A stretch of DNA of 64,000 nucleotides from Armillaria gallica. Taxonomy: Eukaryota; Basidiomycota; Agaricomycetes; Agaricales; Physalacriaceae. Shown one piece after another: positions 46,177-57,131 of this stretch (position 1 is the stretch's first letter; each line of letters begins with the position of its first letter). The notes under the pieces are model-generated. The model worked only from the letters and a program-made list of their open reading frames with translations, ran no database searches and was not told the origin of the DNA. The DNA lies in contig JBANDB010000004.1 in the NCBI GenBank assembly GCA_037576215.1, positions 682,001 to 746,000 of the forward strand, read 5' to 3'. A program made the position numbers and the translations under genes.

Positions 46177-47119
46177 TTATGATGTTTGTCTCGGGAAATC
46201 TTCTGTACCCTCTTCTACGTATGCCGGAGGCGGATCATCCCTATCTGGATGCCAAACTGACGCTCTCTCAGTGAGTAGCTGCTGTATCTGGGTACTCAGC
46301 CTTAGGATCTCAGCTACCGCCTCATCGTTCATTGCACGAGGTGAGGATGATATTGCCGCATGCGGTATGTCCTCCTCTGGAGGAATCTGATCGCCTTCCT
46401 GTGCGACCCCGCCCCCCGAAACCGACTCGGGATGCTCAAGGGAATTCTCATCCGACGGCATCTGCGGTTCCGTCAATCGTCTTCTCGACTTCCTTGCGCT
46501 TTGGGAGGAAGACAAACGTTGCGTGAGTACAGGGTTGGGTGATAATTTGGCACTGCTTTGTGTTTTGCGCAAGCGCCAGAGGAGGAATGCTGCTAGGGCA
46601 AGAAGTAGGAAGAATACTATGGGGCCAAGCACGGCTCCGATTATTGTCGAAGTATGCTGCGGTCTCCCGGATCTGAATTTAATTAAGAGATGACATGCAA
46701 CCACTCCAGGAGGTGGCACTCACGGTGATGAAGATGTAGTAGCATTAGCAATGGCTTTCGTCGAAAATATTTGACTGTGACGGGTAGTGGGTGCCGAGGT
46801 TCCATCGGCAGACCTTCCAGCAATAGAACGAATCAAGATGTGTAGTGTTAAGAAAGACTGTATACACCCACGACGTTAAGGAGACCGTACTCTCTCGAGT
46901 GGAGGTAGATTCTGAGTCGCCGAGATTGGAAGTATCTTGTGACTTGGAGTCGGACGAAGGCCTGGCAGAGAAAGGACATGATATCAGCACGTAAAACGAT
47001 TTTCAAGGAGAACACACTGACGTTGCTTGGACATGGCTTGAGTCTAGTAATTCAGATGTTTCAATAGAGGGCGTATCGGGGAAGCGGGTGGGATGTATTA
47101 TATGTCCGGTCAATGTCAT
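46177..47119 (-). CDS. G11: receptor-like protein, PPxY tail (N-terminus unresolved)
   Basis: Resolved exons: MTLTGHIIHPTRFPDTPSIE, TSELLDSSHVQAT; PSSDSKSQDTSNLGDSESTS + TRESTVSLTS; SADGTSAPTTRHSQIFSTKA; SGRPQHTST; TM IIGAVLGPIVFFLLLALAAF; RLRKTQSS; tail DENSLEHPESVSGGGVAQEG, DEAVAEILRLSTQIQQLLTE, DPPPAYVEEGTEDFPRQTS. Phase is kept at each GT-AG intron. The tail matches G10 and, more distantly, G2, so it belongs to the PPxY class. Ectodomain exons upstream (47200-48000) could not be assigned. Head-to-tail with G10 on the minus strand at an offset of about 2.4 kb. Confidence 0.55.
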
Positions 47120-49154
47120 TTAGTAGTCCTTCCCAGAATTCGACAGCCACAGAAATTAGGTGGGAGTAGCGAGCGATCGATAGTCGTTACGGGAATTGTG
47201 TTTTCTGAAAAACTGTTTCAGTGCTATACTATGTACGAAGTTGTGCATGTAAAAGAAATGAGACATAAGGATTGGAAGTAAAACGATTTCACCGTCACCT
47301 CTAAGTGATCATTCTTTGATAGGACGAGGTCCCAACCTATTCCTCTAGTGTCGTGGATCATCAAACGAAATTTTCATTAGGACCTCCATAGGCAGGCATT
47401 CGTTCAAATAGACTCACTAGGATGACGAAGAGCTGCATCTCAGCTTCATGCAAGTGGTATATTCGATTATGCATAATGGTTGTAGTCGTTGTCACAGTTA
47501 GAAACCCGTCGATATCAGAAATGTGCCCGCATTTGATGACGGGAAGCACGAATCAAGTAACAAGGTATAGTTCCAGAAACCGCTCGGTTACTGATATGAA
47601 ATGAGACGATTAGCATGCAGTCGCGATGAAGGAACTACACGATTTGTGTTGAGTTCCTGTCGCTGCCAACTGAGGTATTCCCCACCGTCGAGCAGTTCAG
47701 AGCTTGGAAGTTGGGGGTGTCGATCCAGGTCTAAGGTGCCGAGTCTGGATGGTTGGGATTTTCGGCTTCGAGAATAGCATTTTGAGATACGCTCGTGGAT
47801 GCATCAAAATAATGTGTTATCGATTCCAAGACGACTAGTAGTTTATAGACAGGTCACTCCAAGTTGGACGCGTTGTAGCCTGTTCATCCGGGTTCTGGTA
47901 CGATGGATATGCTGTAGTCAAAATTCTGCAAAGAAGAATGTCGCTACTGGGTGCTTTGGTGCCGAAAATGTGAGAGTGTCGCCATCCTCCTTTTGACAAC
48001 ATGCCTGCCGACTGTTGGCAAGTGCGTGTAACTCATTAGAAGTTGTTATAACACGAACCATTAAACGACCGTGGATATTATAGTACGGATCATGTGTCTC
48101 CTAACCGGAAGGAAGGAAGACTTTCGGTTTGGCGGCGCTAGGGGACCATCAAAGACTCGCCATAGACCATATTCCTGCAATTCCCTGTACCTTTTATACG
48201 TTTCGCGAATCATTTTCCACATCCGTATTCGTTCTATGTCTTCTCGTCAGTACGCCGTTAGCTGAAGAAGGGTCGCTCTTACACTTTCCAGGCGGTATGG
48301 TCTGGTCTTCGATTTTTTGAAAAATAAAATAAACGGACAGGCCTGTCTTGGTTATGCGTATATGAGTCCATAATTGTGGCACGAATATGCACCTGAACCG
48401 TAACGTGCTCTCCCATGATAGGGTGAGACTATTGAGCGATTGATCATACCCGAGGCCTCGGCGTCGTATATGTCACAACAATTTCACCGGTCGGTACACC
48501 CAAGCCATACACAGAGGCGCTTGTATCTGCAACGTCAAGTTAAGCTTCAAGCGCCATCTTATGATATTAGTCGATAGGCGTTGTTCCTGGGATAACGAAT
48601 GTTAAAATATATTATTTATATAAATAAAGCATAAATGCTTCAAACCGAGATGTTGCTGCGTCCTCCAAGGAAATATCGCGTAGTTGGCGCATTAATACGG
48701 GCTAGGAGGAAGAGTTTCCGGGGAGCGGCAATAACACGCTTGGCTAGACCTGCCTAGCGGCGGCGCAGCCCTGATCGCGGTAAAAGGTCCGTGCGCGAAA
48801 AAGGTAGTCTCGGCGTTATGTGATCCGGGCCTTGAAGGGTATTATTGACTGTTGCGGCGGTTCAAGATCTTGTCCTTCGTCCCCTATGCATGCGAAAAAG
48901 CGAGCGCCAGTGCCCAGTCTCTTCAGCAAGCAACTCCTCCACCAGCACCGCAGCACCGTCGTACCAGCTGCAGATCCTAACAGGGACAAGACGTACACTT
49001 GTCCTTGTCAGTCTGGCCATCGCGTAGACAACCCAGCCGTGTCGTATGGCCATCGCTGAGGGTCCCAGCTCGTCGTGGTGGCTTGAGACAATGACAAAAC
49101 AGCCGTGCGCCTAATTAGGCAAGGGAGCCATTTCCGCCTTTCACCACCACCACC
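47120..49154. other. intergenic, possible unassigned G11 5' exons
   Basis: Blocks around 47620-47700 and 47790-47900 resemble 44960-45030 and 45540-45690 upstream of G10, so the ancestral duplication covered at least 2 kb. No other gene is supported; 48600-49140 holds the promoter of the DUF262 gene. Confidence 0.35.
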
Positions 49155-51511
49155 ATGTCCTTTTCCGACGACTCCGACCTCACCGACCTCTCCTCAGAGG
49201 AATCGGACGTCCCGTTGGCAGCTTCGAAGCCTCAGACGCGCGTCAAGACTAGGAAACAACCGGTGATCACCCCTGCGCTGCGTGCTCCCAGGACGGTTTC
49301 GTATTCGGTAGAGTGCTTGTACAGTGCGTTAGGCCCGTTTTTTACTGTCTGCGATTGGCTGAATTTTTACAGAGAAGCTATACGACGGAGCCCTGGATTT
49401 GGATCCCGAGTATCAAAGAGGTGCGTCGCGTCGTTTCCCATGTCTTTGATCTACCCCCTGATTTTCAGTAGATGTTGTCTGGAACGACACGAAGCAAAGT
49501 CAGCTCATCGACTCGCTCATTCACAATTACTATATACCACCTTTGATCTTTGGTGCGTGGAGCTCTAGCTAGTCTTACCTTTAGCTCACTCGTCGGCGCT
49601 AGCGGTTTCGGTGATGCCAAACGGCGAAGAGAAGCGGACGTGTATTGATGGGAAACAAAGGCTGTCGTCGATTCAGCGGTTTACGGATGGTCTTGTGCGT
49701 GTTTCTTTCTATTTTTCTGTCCTTTCACTGACGTCCAAGCAGATAATGCGTACGCCTCCCTTGCCAATTTATCTTTTCATTGCCTAATACATCCACCAGA
49801 CAAGGATTCGGTCACCCAAGGCAAATTCTGGTACATCAGCGGAGCCGGCAGAACCAGATCTCGGACCGTCCTCCCCCAGCAGCTCAAGTCTCGCTTCAGC
49901 AACACCCAAATCACCTGCGTCGAGTACGACTACCTCACTCAGGACCAAGAACGCGAAATCTTCCGCCGTGTCCAGCTAGGCGTAGCACTCACACCAGCTG
50001 AACGCCTGCAAGCCATCACAGGGCCACTGGCCTCCCTGGTTCGCGGCGTGCAGGATCTACTTGCCTCTCCCTCAGGACTCGAAGGACACGTTCCTTGGGG
50101 TAAAGCCCGGGGACGCGACTTTTTGTGTGTGGCGCAGATCATTTACCTCATTGATGGCAAGAAGGCCGAGCCGTCTGCACCCAAAATCGAGGCATGGCTA
50201 ACGGACGACAAGGCAGCGACGATAACGCCTAAGCTGCAGCGGAACATCGACACGACGGTCGCTGTTCTACTCACCCTCGCCCACGACGCCAATCTGTCCA
50301 AGCCATTGAACGACAAGAAAGTCTCCCCCATCGAGTTCGTGATGATCACGTACATGATATTCCTCCACCGCGACAAGCTCTCCCTCACGCAGCTCTCGAA
50401 TGCCGCCGCGCAGTTGCGGAAGAACGTACGGGCTCGGTTCTCATCTATCCGGTTCAACACGGAGACGTACAACCACGTTCTCGGGTATCTGAAGAAGATG
50501 AAGACTATGACGTTCGAGAGCGATGGGGAGGGCGACCGGCCGGCAAGTCAGTGCCTGCAGGTCACCGAGGAAGTCTTGCACCAGACATCGACGACTATCA
50601 CTGCCAAAGGAAAGGAACCGGCAACCGGCAGGAAACGAAGGCGGGTTGTAGCAGCAGAGGAATCTGAGCCTGAAGACTGCATCCCTGTTAATGTGAAGGC
50701 CGAGCCCACTCGAAAGAGACCAACCAAGCCCGTTCAAAGTGCAGCAACATCCTCATCCTCATCGTCCGGTACCACACAACCCACGAGCGTTCCGCAAAAC
50801 GTCATCTCTGACCAGCCTCTACCTACCTCCCACCAGCCTCCCACCCACAAGTTCAAGATCAAAATCCCTCCATCCAAGCCCAAGAGCACGACCAAACCCA
50901 AGATTCCCACCATCGATGACGACAACTCGACACCGCAACTAGCGACACCGAGCAAGAAGAGACCTGGTGGTGGGAGCGTCATCATACCGCCTCCTCCGCA
51001 GATGACAGGTCTCCCCACGCCCAATCCTACCCCTGTAGGCTCAACCCCTGTGGCTTCGAATTGTCCTTGGACGGCGCCTCCTGCAGGAGAAGGGTCGCGG
51101 GCCAATCCGTTGGTGCTTGACCCGATGAGGCTTGTGAGGGAGGCGAAAGCGAGAGCGGAGGCCATGCGAAGGGGTTCTGCGCCGAATCCGCCTCCTGCTC
51201 CGAGGGACAGTGAGCGGCGGAGGAGCAGGAGTAGGAGTCCGAGCCGAGATAGGCGTTATGTTAGACGACGGGGGAGGAGTGATAGCAGGTGTCGTGGGAG
51301 AAGCAGGAGTCGTAGCCGAGGAAGAAGTAGGAGCAGGAGTAGGAGTTGCGGGAGGAGCAGGAGTAGGAGCAGAAGTCCCAGCAGGAGAAGGTATAACAGC
51401 CGAAGGAGCAGTCGTGCCCCGGAGAGGTATCCTCGGCGGAGGACGAGGAGCAGGAGCCCGCCGAGACGTGATTCTGGCTGGAAAGAGAGGAGGGGGCGGT
51501 ATGGGAGGTAA
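49155..51511 (+). CDS. DUF262 (ParB/GmrS-like) domain protein B with arginine/serine-rich tail
   Basis: The ATG at 49155 follows a CACCACCACC context and gives MSFSDDSDLTDLSSEESDVP. Joined exons read APRTVSYSVECLY + KKLYDGALDLDPEYQR, VDVVWNDTKQSQLIDSLIHN + YYIPPLIF, EEKRTCIDGKQRLSSIQRFT (DGxQR motif), GKFWYISGAGRTRSRTVLPQ, CVEYDYLTQDQEREIFRRVQ + LGVALTPAERLQAITGP, ASPSGLEGHVPWGKARGRDF. A helical region follows (KKVSPIEFVMITYMIFLHRD), then a long low-complexity part: Pro/Ser-rich linker and, in the last 110 residues, dense RSRS/SRSR dipeptides. The RS tail suggests nuclear location and SR-type phosphorylation (inference). Same intron positions around DPEYQR and IPPLIF as gene A, so they are true paralogs. 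Confidence 0.85.
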
Positions 51512-51793
51512 TGAATCTTTTTGTTATTTTCAACGCTGTATATATTTCTTTTGGTTTTTTTCTTGCATTTATCAGTCAGTTAATGTACAGTATGATTTTT
51601 ACGGCTCTAGTAGTCTTTCTGTATGTTATACCCACCTATTTCGGGGTGCCTTTAAGAATAGATACCGTTCACGCGTACGTACGTACCTCCAGAGCGATGA
51701 TGGTGTCATATCATTTACGGTACGGCACAGTAGGGTTACACTAGTCCTGTGACAGTCCCTTCTATGTGGCAAGCCGACGATAGAAGGTCCTGG

Positions 51794-52246
51794 CTTTCTG
51801 AGTTTAAATTTGGCAGGCGCTACAGTTTTCGCTCGAAAAGGCTATGATCGAAGTTTCGCGTGGCAAGCTCACAGCGTCGGACACTCTTCAGACTCATATC
51901 AGAGCGTGTAAGAACCTAGAAATAATGTCGAGTGCAGCTGATTAATCATACTTCTATTTTATCGAGTTTTTCCCCACTTCAAATCGGCCCAATTCATGGT
52001 ATAAACATTTATTTCAGGGTTTTAGGTGCCTTCGTGGTTATCTCTCACAATACAGAGAGATGTCGCGAAAAAAAGTTATGATAGTGAGTTTAGCGTATTT
52101 ATTGGTCATTCCGGCGAATACAGATACCTCAGGCGTGTAAATACCACATCGAACATCGAGATAATGCTTTGCCCATGCCACGCGAAACCCGATCATAACC
52201 TATTTGGGCGAAAACTGTAGCGCCTGCCAAATTTAAACTCAGAAAG
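51794..52246. mobile_element. 453-bp element with about 70-bp inverted repeats
   Basis: Left arm 51794-51864 (CTTTCTGAGTTTAAATTTGG, CAGGCGCTACAGTTTTCGC ... TTTCGCGTGGCA) is matched as reverse complement by 52176-52246. Arms agree closely over about 70 nt. Interior non-coding. No convincing target duplication at the ends (the outer CTGG/CCAG extends the palindrome). Likely a MITE of unassigned superfamily or a foldback element, 280 bp downstream of the DUF262 stop. Confidence 0.7.
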
Positions 52247-53148
52247 ACCAGACTGTATATCGACAGCTTGCTTCATATACAGGATGGTAACGAGACTAGG
52301 GTTACACTGCAGGGTTCAACGGGGCATAGATAATGCATCTGATGCTCGCCTTCTTTCATCTCTACCGGCGAAAGGGATCTGCATAGCACAAAAACCTAAA
52401 GTTTCATCGTTGACAAAAAATCAGTCTGTGTTCATCTACAGCATACGCATTTCTTGGTGTGGGTTTTGCAATTTTCTTATTAAGGGAGTGGGCCTTTAAT
52501 GGAAGAACAGCGGTACGAACTGTGCTGTGGGCTTATTATGACAAGAGATCCACGGGTGCGTCCTGTCAGCTGAGCGCCGTTTAAATTCATGATAAGCACG
52601 GTAGCCTAACCACGCCGCAATGATACGACGAGAGAAGGAACGATTTCGTGTTCATTGTCTCGGTCATGGGAGTAATGGCGTCTGTCCGGCCACATCAAAG
52701 ATATACAGACATAGCTGGAGTGAAATCGCCAACACCGATCTTCCAACAGAATTTGGCTTTCTATCATCAATCGTAGTCGCGCATATCTAGGAAATTCGTA
52801 GGATTAGCGACACGGAGGTAAGAGATACGAAACGCGCGCGGCCTGTTTTCGAAATCTGGATATCCTGAGAGATTGATGTTGTCAGTATAAAGGGCAGAGA
52901 TTAAATCAATCTTCACGTACATTTATGCAAGACTCTACAATTCGATGTCTTCGTACACATCGAAACCCCCAGGATAGAAGGTCTATTTGATCGAAGCGAT
53001 GGCAACGATATAATGAAACATTTGACGAGAGAGTAGGGGACGACGAGTCAATATCGCAGGGGTACTGGTGGTGGCAAGAGAGTGGGTTCGGCAATATCCG
53101 ACTCGGTCCGATCTGGCGATCCTTCTCTGTTTTTCTCCATCCACAAAT
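52247..53148. other. gene-poor spacer
   Basis: No supported frame or RNA. Contains the presumed promoter side of the kinase pseudogene. Confidence 0.35.
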
Positions 53149-54532
53149 ATGCTCTCGAGTGTCCGTCGCTTCCTCACAGCCAGAATTCTTCCGAAAAATT
53201 TTCCGACTCCTCAGTTGCTTCTACATCCTGCTCATGAAGGAGACGTTCTCAACCAACGATATTCTATCAAACGTCGGCTAGGCGCAGGCTTTGGAACTCG
53301 TTCCACAATCTGGCTTTCTAAAGACTCGGTGTACATTCTTCTCTTGTTGTATGACCCTTCGCTCTTCGTCTCACATATGCTTTAGAACTTGAAACGATGT
53401 AGTTCTTAAAATTACTTGAAAATTACCGGCGCAGACTCGATGGATGCGGGAAAGTACTCCCAGCTAGAAGTTGATTTTCTTCAGAAATCCAACCAAGCGA
53501 CTGAACAGCAGCGCGTAATTCGGATGCTAGACCACTTCTCCCTCGATAGCTCTTTTAGTGCTCATAGCTGCCTCGTTCTGGAGGTTCTTGGAATGTCTTT
53601 ACATGAGCTGACTTGAATGACACTGCCAAACAAGTTGCCTATACCTATGTGGAAACAAATCATCAAAGAGGTCTTGCTCGGCTTGGACTTTCTTCGCCGG
53701 GAATGTGGCATAGTTCATACCGGTATTGTCCTTCGTGCATCTCGCTCATCTGAAACTGATTCGGTGTAGACTTGAAATTAGACAATCTTCTTCTGCGCGT
53801 AGAGAATACTGAAGGCGTGCCTTTACTGGGCGACTCTGGATCACCAATTGACTTGTCCCGCATCTCTCTCGGGTCATCGGCAGTCGTCATAAGCCACCTT
53901 GGTGCTGGTAAGCGATTCTTTCACCCTTATTGCGGCACTCCCTTATCTCCTTCGGCTTCTCATATTGAAAATTCCTTTTGGTGTGTGATACAGCCGTATG
54001 CTTTGCGTGCACCAGAAGTGTATTTCGGCATTCCATACGGTCCGTCTGCTGATATATGGAACTTGGGTTGTCTTGTACGTGCTGATGAGCCCTGAATCTG
54101 CTCTGGTTATTGAATATGTATCACTCAGGCATTTGAGCTTGTGACGTATTGCCGGCTCTTCTATCCCGAAGCAACGGATCGATGGTCGCGAGACGACAAT
54201 ATTCTTGGGCTGATGGTTTCGGTAAACGGGCTCACATCGTTTCCAGTCGACGTCTTGGCACGCAGGAAGTTCAGCTCAAATATTTCGTCTGGTAAGAAAT
54301 TCGTGCACCTACACGATTTGGTCTTCGATGATGAGTCCCTACAGGAAATTTGCTGAAATATACCGTGGGGCCATGTAGCATTGAGGCAATGCTTGAAGCA
54401 CGATTTTCCTTACAGCCCGAGGACGACCGAAAACTCCTGGCTGACATGCTTTCTCGCATGCTTCGACTTCATCCTGAAGATCGAGAGTCTACTAAGAAAC
54501 TGCTCAGCCACCCCTGGCTACGTGATTTTTAA
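53149..54532 (+). pseudogene. SRPK-like protein kinase pseudogene
   Basis: Kinase-like landmarks in order: LNQRYSIKRRLGAGFGTRST + IWLSKD (Gly-rich loop), VVLKIT (lysine strand), DHFSLDSSF...LVLEVLGMSL, WKQIIKEVLLGLDFLRREC + GIVHT, DLKLDNLLL (catalytic Asp and Asn kept), VVISHLGAG where SRPKs have DLG, ALRAPEVYFGIPYGPSADIW + NLGC, and DDRKLLADMLSRMLRLHPED + RESTKKLLSHPWLRDF. Damage: an 11-base duplication (ACTTGAAAATT) at about 53413-53423 shifts frame in the VVLKIT strand; an in-frame TGA at 53614-53616 follows MSLHELT; and the Mg-binding Asp of D-L-G is His. The first two lesions make a full product unlikely. Confidence 0.75.
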
Positions 54533-55235
54533 TTTCCTGATCAGACCTGAATCGCCCTATGTTATAATTTCCCAGTGATCTCGTTGCCTTCTTAGTCTAC
54601 TACTGTATTCTTGAATATCTATATCTCATCTCATCTCTGCATGTGCGTGAGGACGCTATCGTAATGCCGATGAAAGCCGGGCCCTCAGGCTTCATCTCGT
54701 CGCCTGTTTCGCTGGCATTATCAAATGTGCTTTTAACATCAGTCAGTCAAAATGCACTATCGAGAGAGAGGGAAAGTGGCCTTCGAAGTCATTGGGAGGG
54801 GCGCCTACTTTGGGCTCATATGCATCGATTTGGGATGGAGAAGCGCCAGAAGAGGTAAGTATATTCCCGGGTCTTCCTTCGAAGCAATTGAAGTGCCATC
54901 AAGGATTTTTATCGCCAGGTTATCGCCTTACGGCATTGCCTTGAAGCGCCTGGCGTACTGACATCATCCACAAAGCCGGATCCTTGACGCGACCGTCAGC
55001 CCCGGACATTTAAACCCTCTTGACTGCCACTGTGCCATTTCAATGCTTCCGCGCTCAGAATCGATGGAGTAATATATATCAATGGCATTATATTATGAGA
55101 TGTGCATCTATATCACGAGGGGCACACTTAAGCGCACGTCTATCACAATTCGGAGCTGTGACTTGTTCATCTGATAGCGCCATTCCACGCTGTCCCTTCG
55201 CGTTTCTCTAAAACCAACCTTAACAGTGTACCACC

Positions 55236-55406
55236 ATGGTTTCCGTTCCGTTCCTCTCGTTCGATTTCTTCAATCAACTTCCTCTCATGTTTGGCACTTC
55301 CTCCATTTCAGGTCCTATAACCCTTGAAGCAGCGGGACTCCTCGTTCTCGCAGATCTTCCTGCTATTGCTTCCAGGACAGCCCTAACTGGAGGAGCCTCA
55401 TTCTAG
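55236..55406 (+). CDS. 56-residue small open frame of unknown reality
   Basis: ATG in good context (CACCATGG), product MVSVPFLSFDFFNQLPLMFG to GGASF. No signal peptide, no CaaX end, no homolog I recognise. Ends 88 bp before a MITE. May be chance; listed because the start context is strong. The remainder of 54533-55486 shows nothing else. Confidence 0.2.
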   Translation: MVSVPFLSFDFFNQLPLMFGTSSISGPITLEAAGLLVLADLPAIASRTALTGGASF

Positions 55407-55494
55407 TCTGGTGGTTGTCGCGCCCAAAGGTATGGACGATCGGGTCTATTACAAATTTTACATAATCTGGCAATTATGTCACCGCGCAAGAATT

Positions 55495-56007
55495 CAGTGT
55501 TGGCATTAAGGCCTTAATTAAGGTGAATTTTTTGCTTAAGGCTTAAAGCTTAATTAAGGCCTTAATTAAGGTATTTTTTAAGGCTTAAGCTGAGCCTGTA
55601 AAATTATTTTTCATCGCTCTAATATATGGCTTCGTCAATCTTCAAATTTGTTATGCACTTGTAGTATCCATTCTAGAAGGATCAGCAGCAGTTTCAAGTT
55701 GGTTTTGAGGTCAAAAAGTCTACATATTAAAGGCAGCCTCGGAAATAGGGAGCACTACCTGCAGTTTAGGCAAAAATCACTCACTCATTAACATTGTCGA
55801 TGCGAAGTTGGACAGGTCAACATGTGTCGGACCACTTGGCACCTGCCGAGTCGCCGACCGGTCGTTTTCAGCTTAAAAATTAGTCACATGATAACAGCTC
55901 TAAGGTTAATTAAGGGTTAAATATTATCCAGCCATTGCTTAAGGCTTAGCTTAAGTGCAATTTAAGGGCTTAATTAAGCTAAGCTTAGCACCTTAAGGAC
56001 AACACTG
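55495..56007. mobile_element. hAT-type MITE rich in TTAATTAAGG palindromes
   Basis: The 513-bp element begins CAGTGTTGGCATTAAGG and ends CCTTAAGGACAACACTG, flanked by a perfect 8-bp duplication CAAGAATT (55487-55494 and 56008-56015). Subterminal regions are filled with CCTTAATTAAGG-type palindromes and TTAAGGCTTAA repeats on both sides, typical of transposase-binding subterminal repeats in hAT elements. No coding capacity. Confidence 0.88.
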
Positions 56008-56107
56008 CAAGAATTTACTGGCTTGCCCTTATTCTTCGACAATGTCCTGCAACGGGCTCAATATATTGACATAATGTCCCCTACGCATGCATGGAGGACA
56101 CCTCAAG

Positions 56108-56518
56108 GCTCAGATGCACTTAGACATGCTGTAGCTCATTGCATTCCGCAGTGGAAAGATGGTCTCCGTGATCACTAGCAAGAGTTCACCCCTCATACCC
56201 TAGACGGCGACAACCTCCTTGTTCGCAAAGCTACCGGAGACTGAAAATCAAGTATGTTTTACAGTTCCTATTCTGGCTCACACTGATGCACGCGATGATC
56301 CCGACCCGCATGCCGGACTTAAGGCTAAAAAGAAGCCAGTTGGGGTCGTGATCACGCCAACAATTGGGTTGGCAAGTAACATAGTATATGAACACTGTCC
56401 ATTACTCTCTGTAAAAATTCTTAATGAGCCTAGGTATCAGAACTCTCGGGGTTCCTCGCTGTTCTTGGATGGAATTCCACTGATGATGGAGTTGGAAGCG
56501 CTGAAGAAGTTGATGTAG
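56108..56518 (+). pseudogene. DEAD/RecQ-like helicase relic
   Basis: Conceptual reading gives LRHAVAHCIPQWKDGLRDH, stop, QEFTPHTLDGDNLLVRKATGD, TGA (56242-56244), KSS, then after a frame change CFTVPILAHTDA and KKPVGVVITPTIGLASNIV. ATGD-KSS corresponds to a Walker A (ATGDGKS) with the Gly codon turned to TGA, and VVITPTxGLA to helicase motif Ia. It is a multiply broken N-terminal fragment next to the MITE. Family assignment rests on these two motifs only. Confidence 0.45.
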
Positions 56519-57131
56519 ATGATTCGGCAGTGTGTTCAGATGTGGACCATGTGGGGAGAGGCTGGAGCGAAGGTGAACGATTAGATAAGATAGAATTTGA
56601 TAGTGTCGTGTTGCTAGCAGAGGGGAGAGAATACTGAGATTCGTCGCCATACTTATATAGTGTTACGGCAAGTATAGTGAGTTTGGCCGTTGCCTGGTTG
56701 TTTTATTTTCACTTTTGAGATACCATGAGCAAAGTAGAATAAGCTGTAAGGCAAAATAATGCTTGAAACGAGTCAAATCAGGAAACGTCATGTCAAACGG
56801 GAGAGAGAGGAAGCGAAGCGCATGGAATTAATGACGCGTCATGGTCACGTTTTTTCCAAATTACATAATAGGGTCAGTTGTCCATAACTCGATCGACTTA
56901 GACAACAGACTACATACACACCGTCTCTCCCTTCCTCAATAGGTGTGTATCGTCCGTCTGTCTAGGAGAGACTAGCCTCATTCCTCGATGCACTCGTCCT
57001 TGTCCCGGGCATACATAAGCAGCAGTGTGCCGACAAAATTAATCGGGGAGAATTTCCTATGACTGGTGCGATGACCACCGGATATGTCTTTCGTGTTGAA
57101 AATCCCGCCACAGTGAGCCACTTGCAAAGCA

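Noticed and set aside
50734..51533. Antisense and alternative-frame Gly/Val- or Ser/Cys-rich frames over the end of DUF262 gene B
   Set aside because: Produced by the RS and Pro/Ser codon bias of the real frame.
53413..53423. Small intron explaining the frame change in the kinase
   Set aside because: Only 11 nt, is an exact-looking duplication of the flanking ACTTAAAATT-like sequence, and lacks GT-AG ends.
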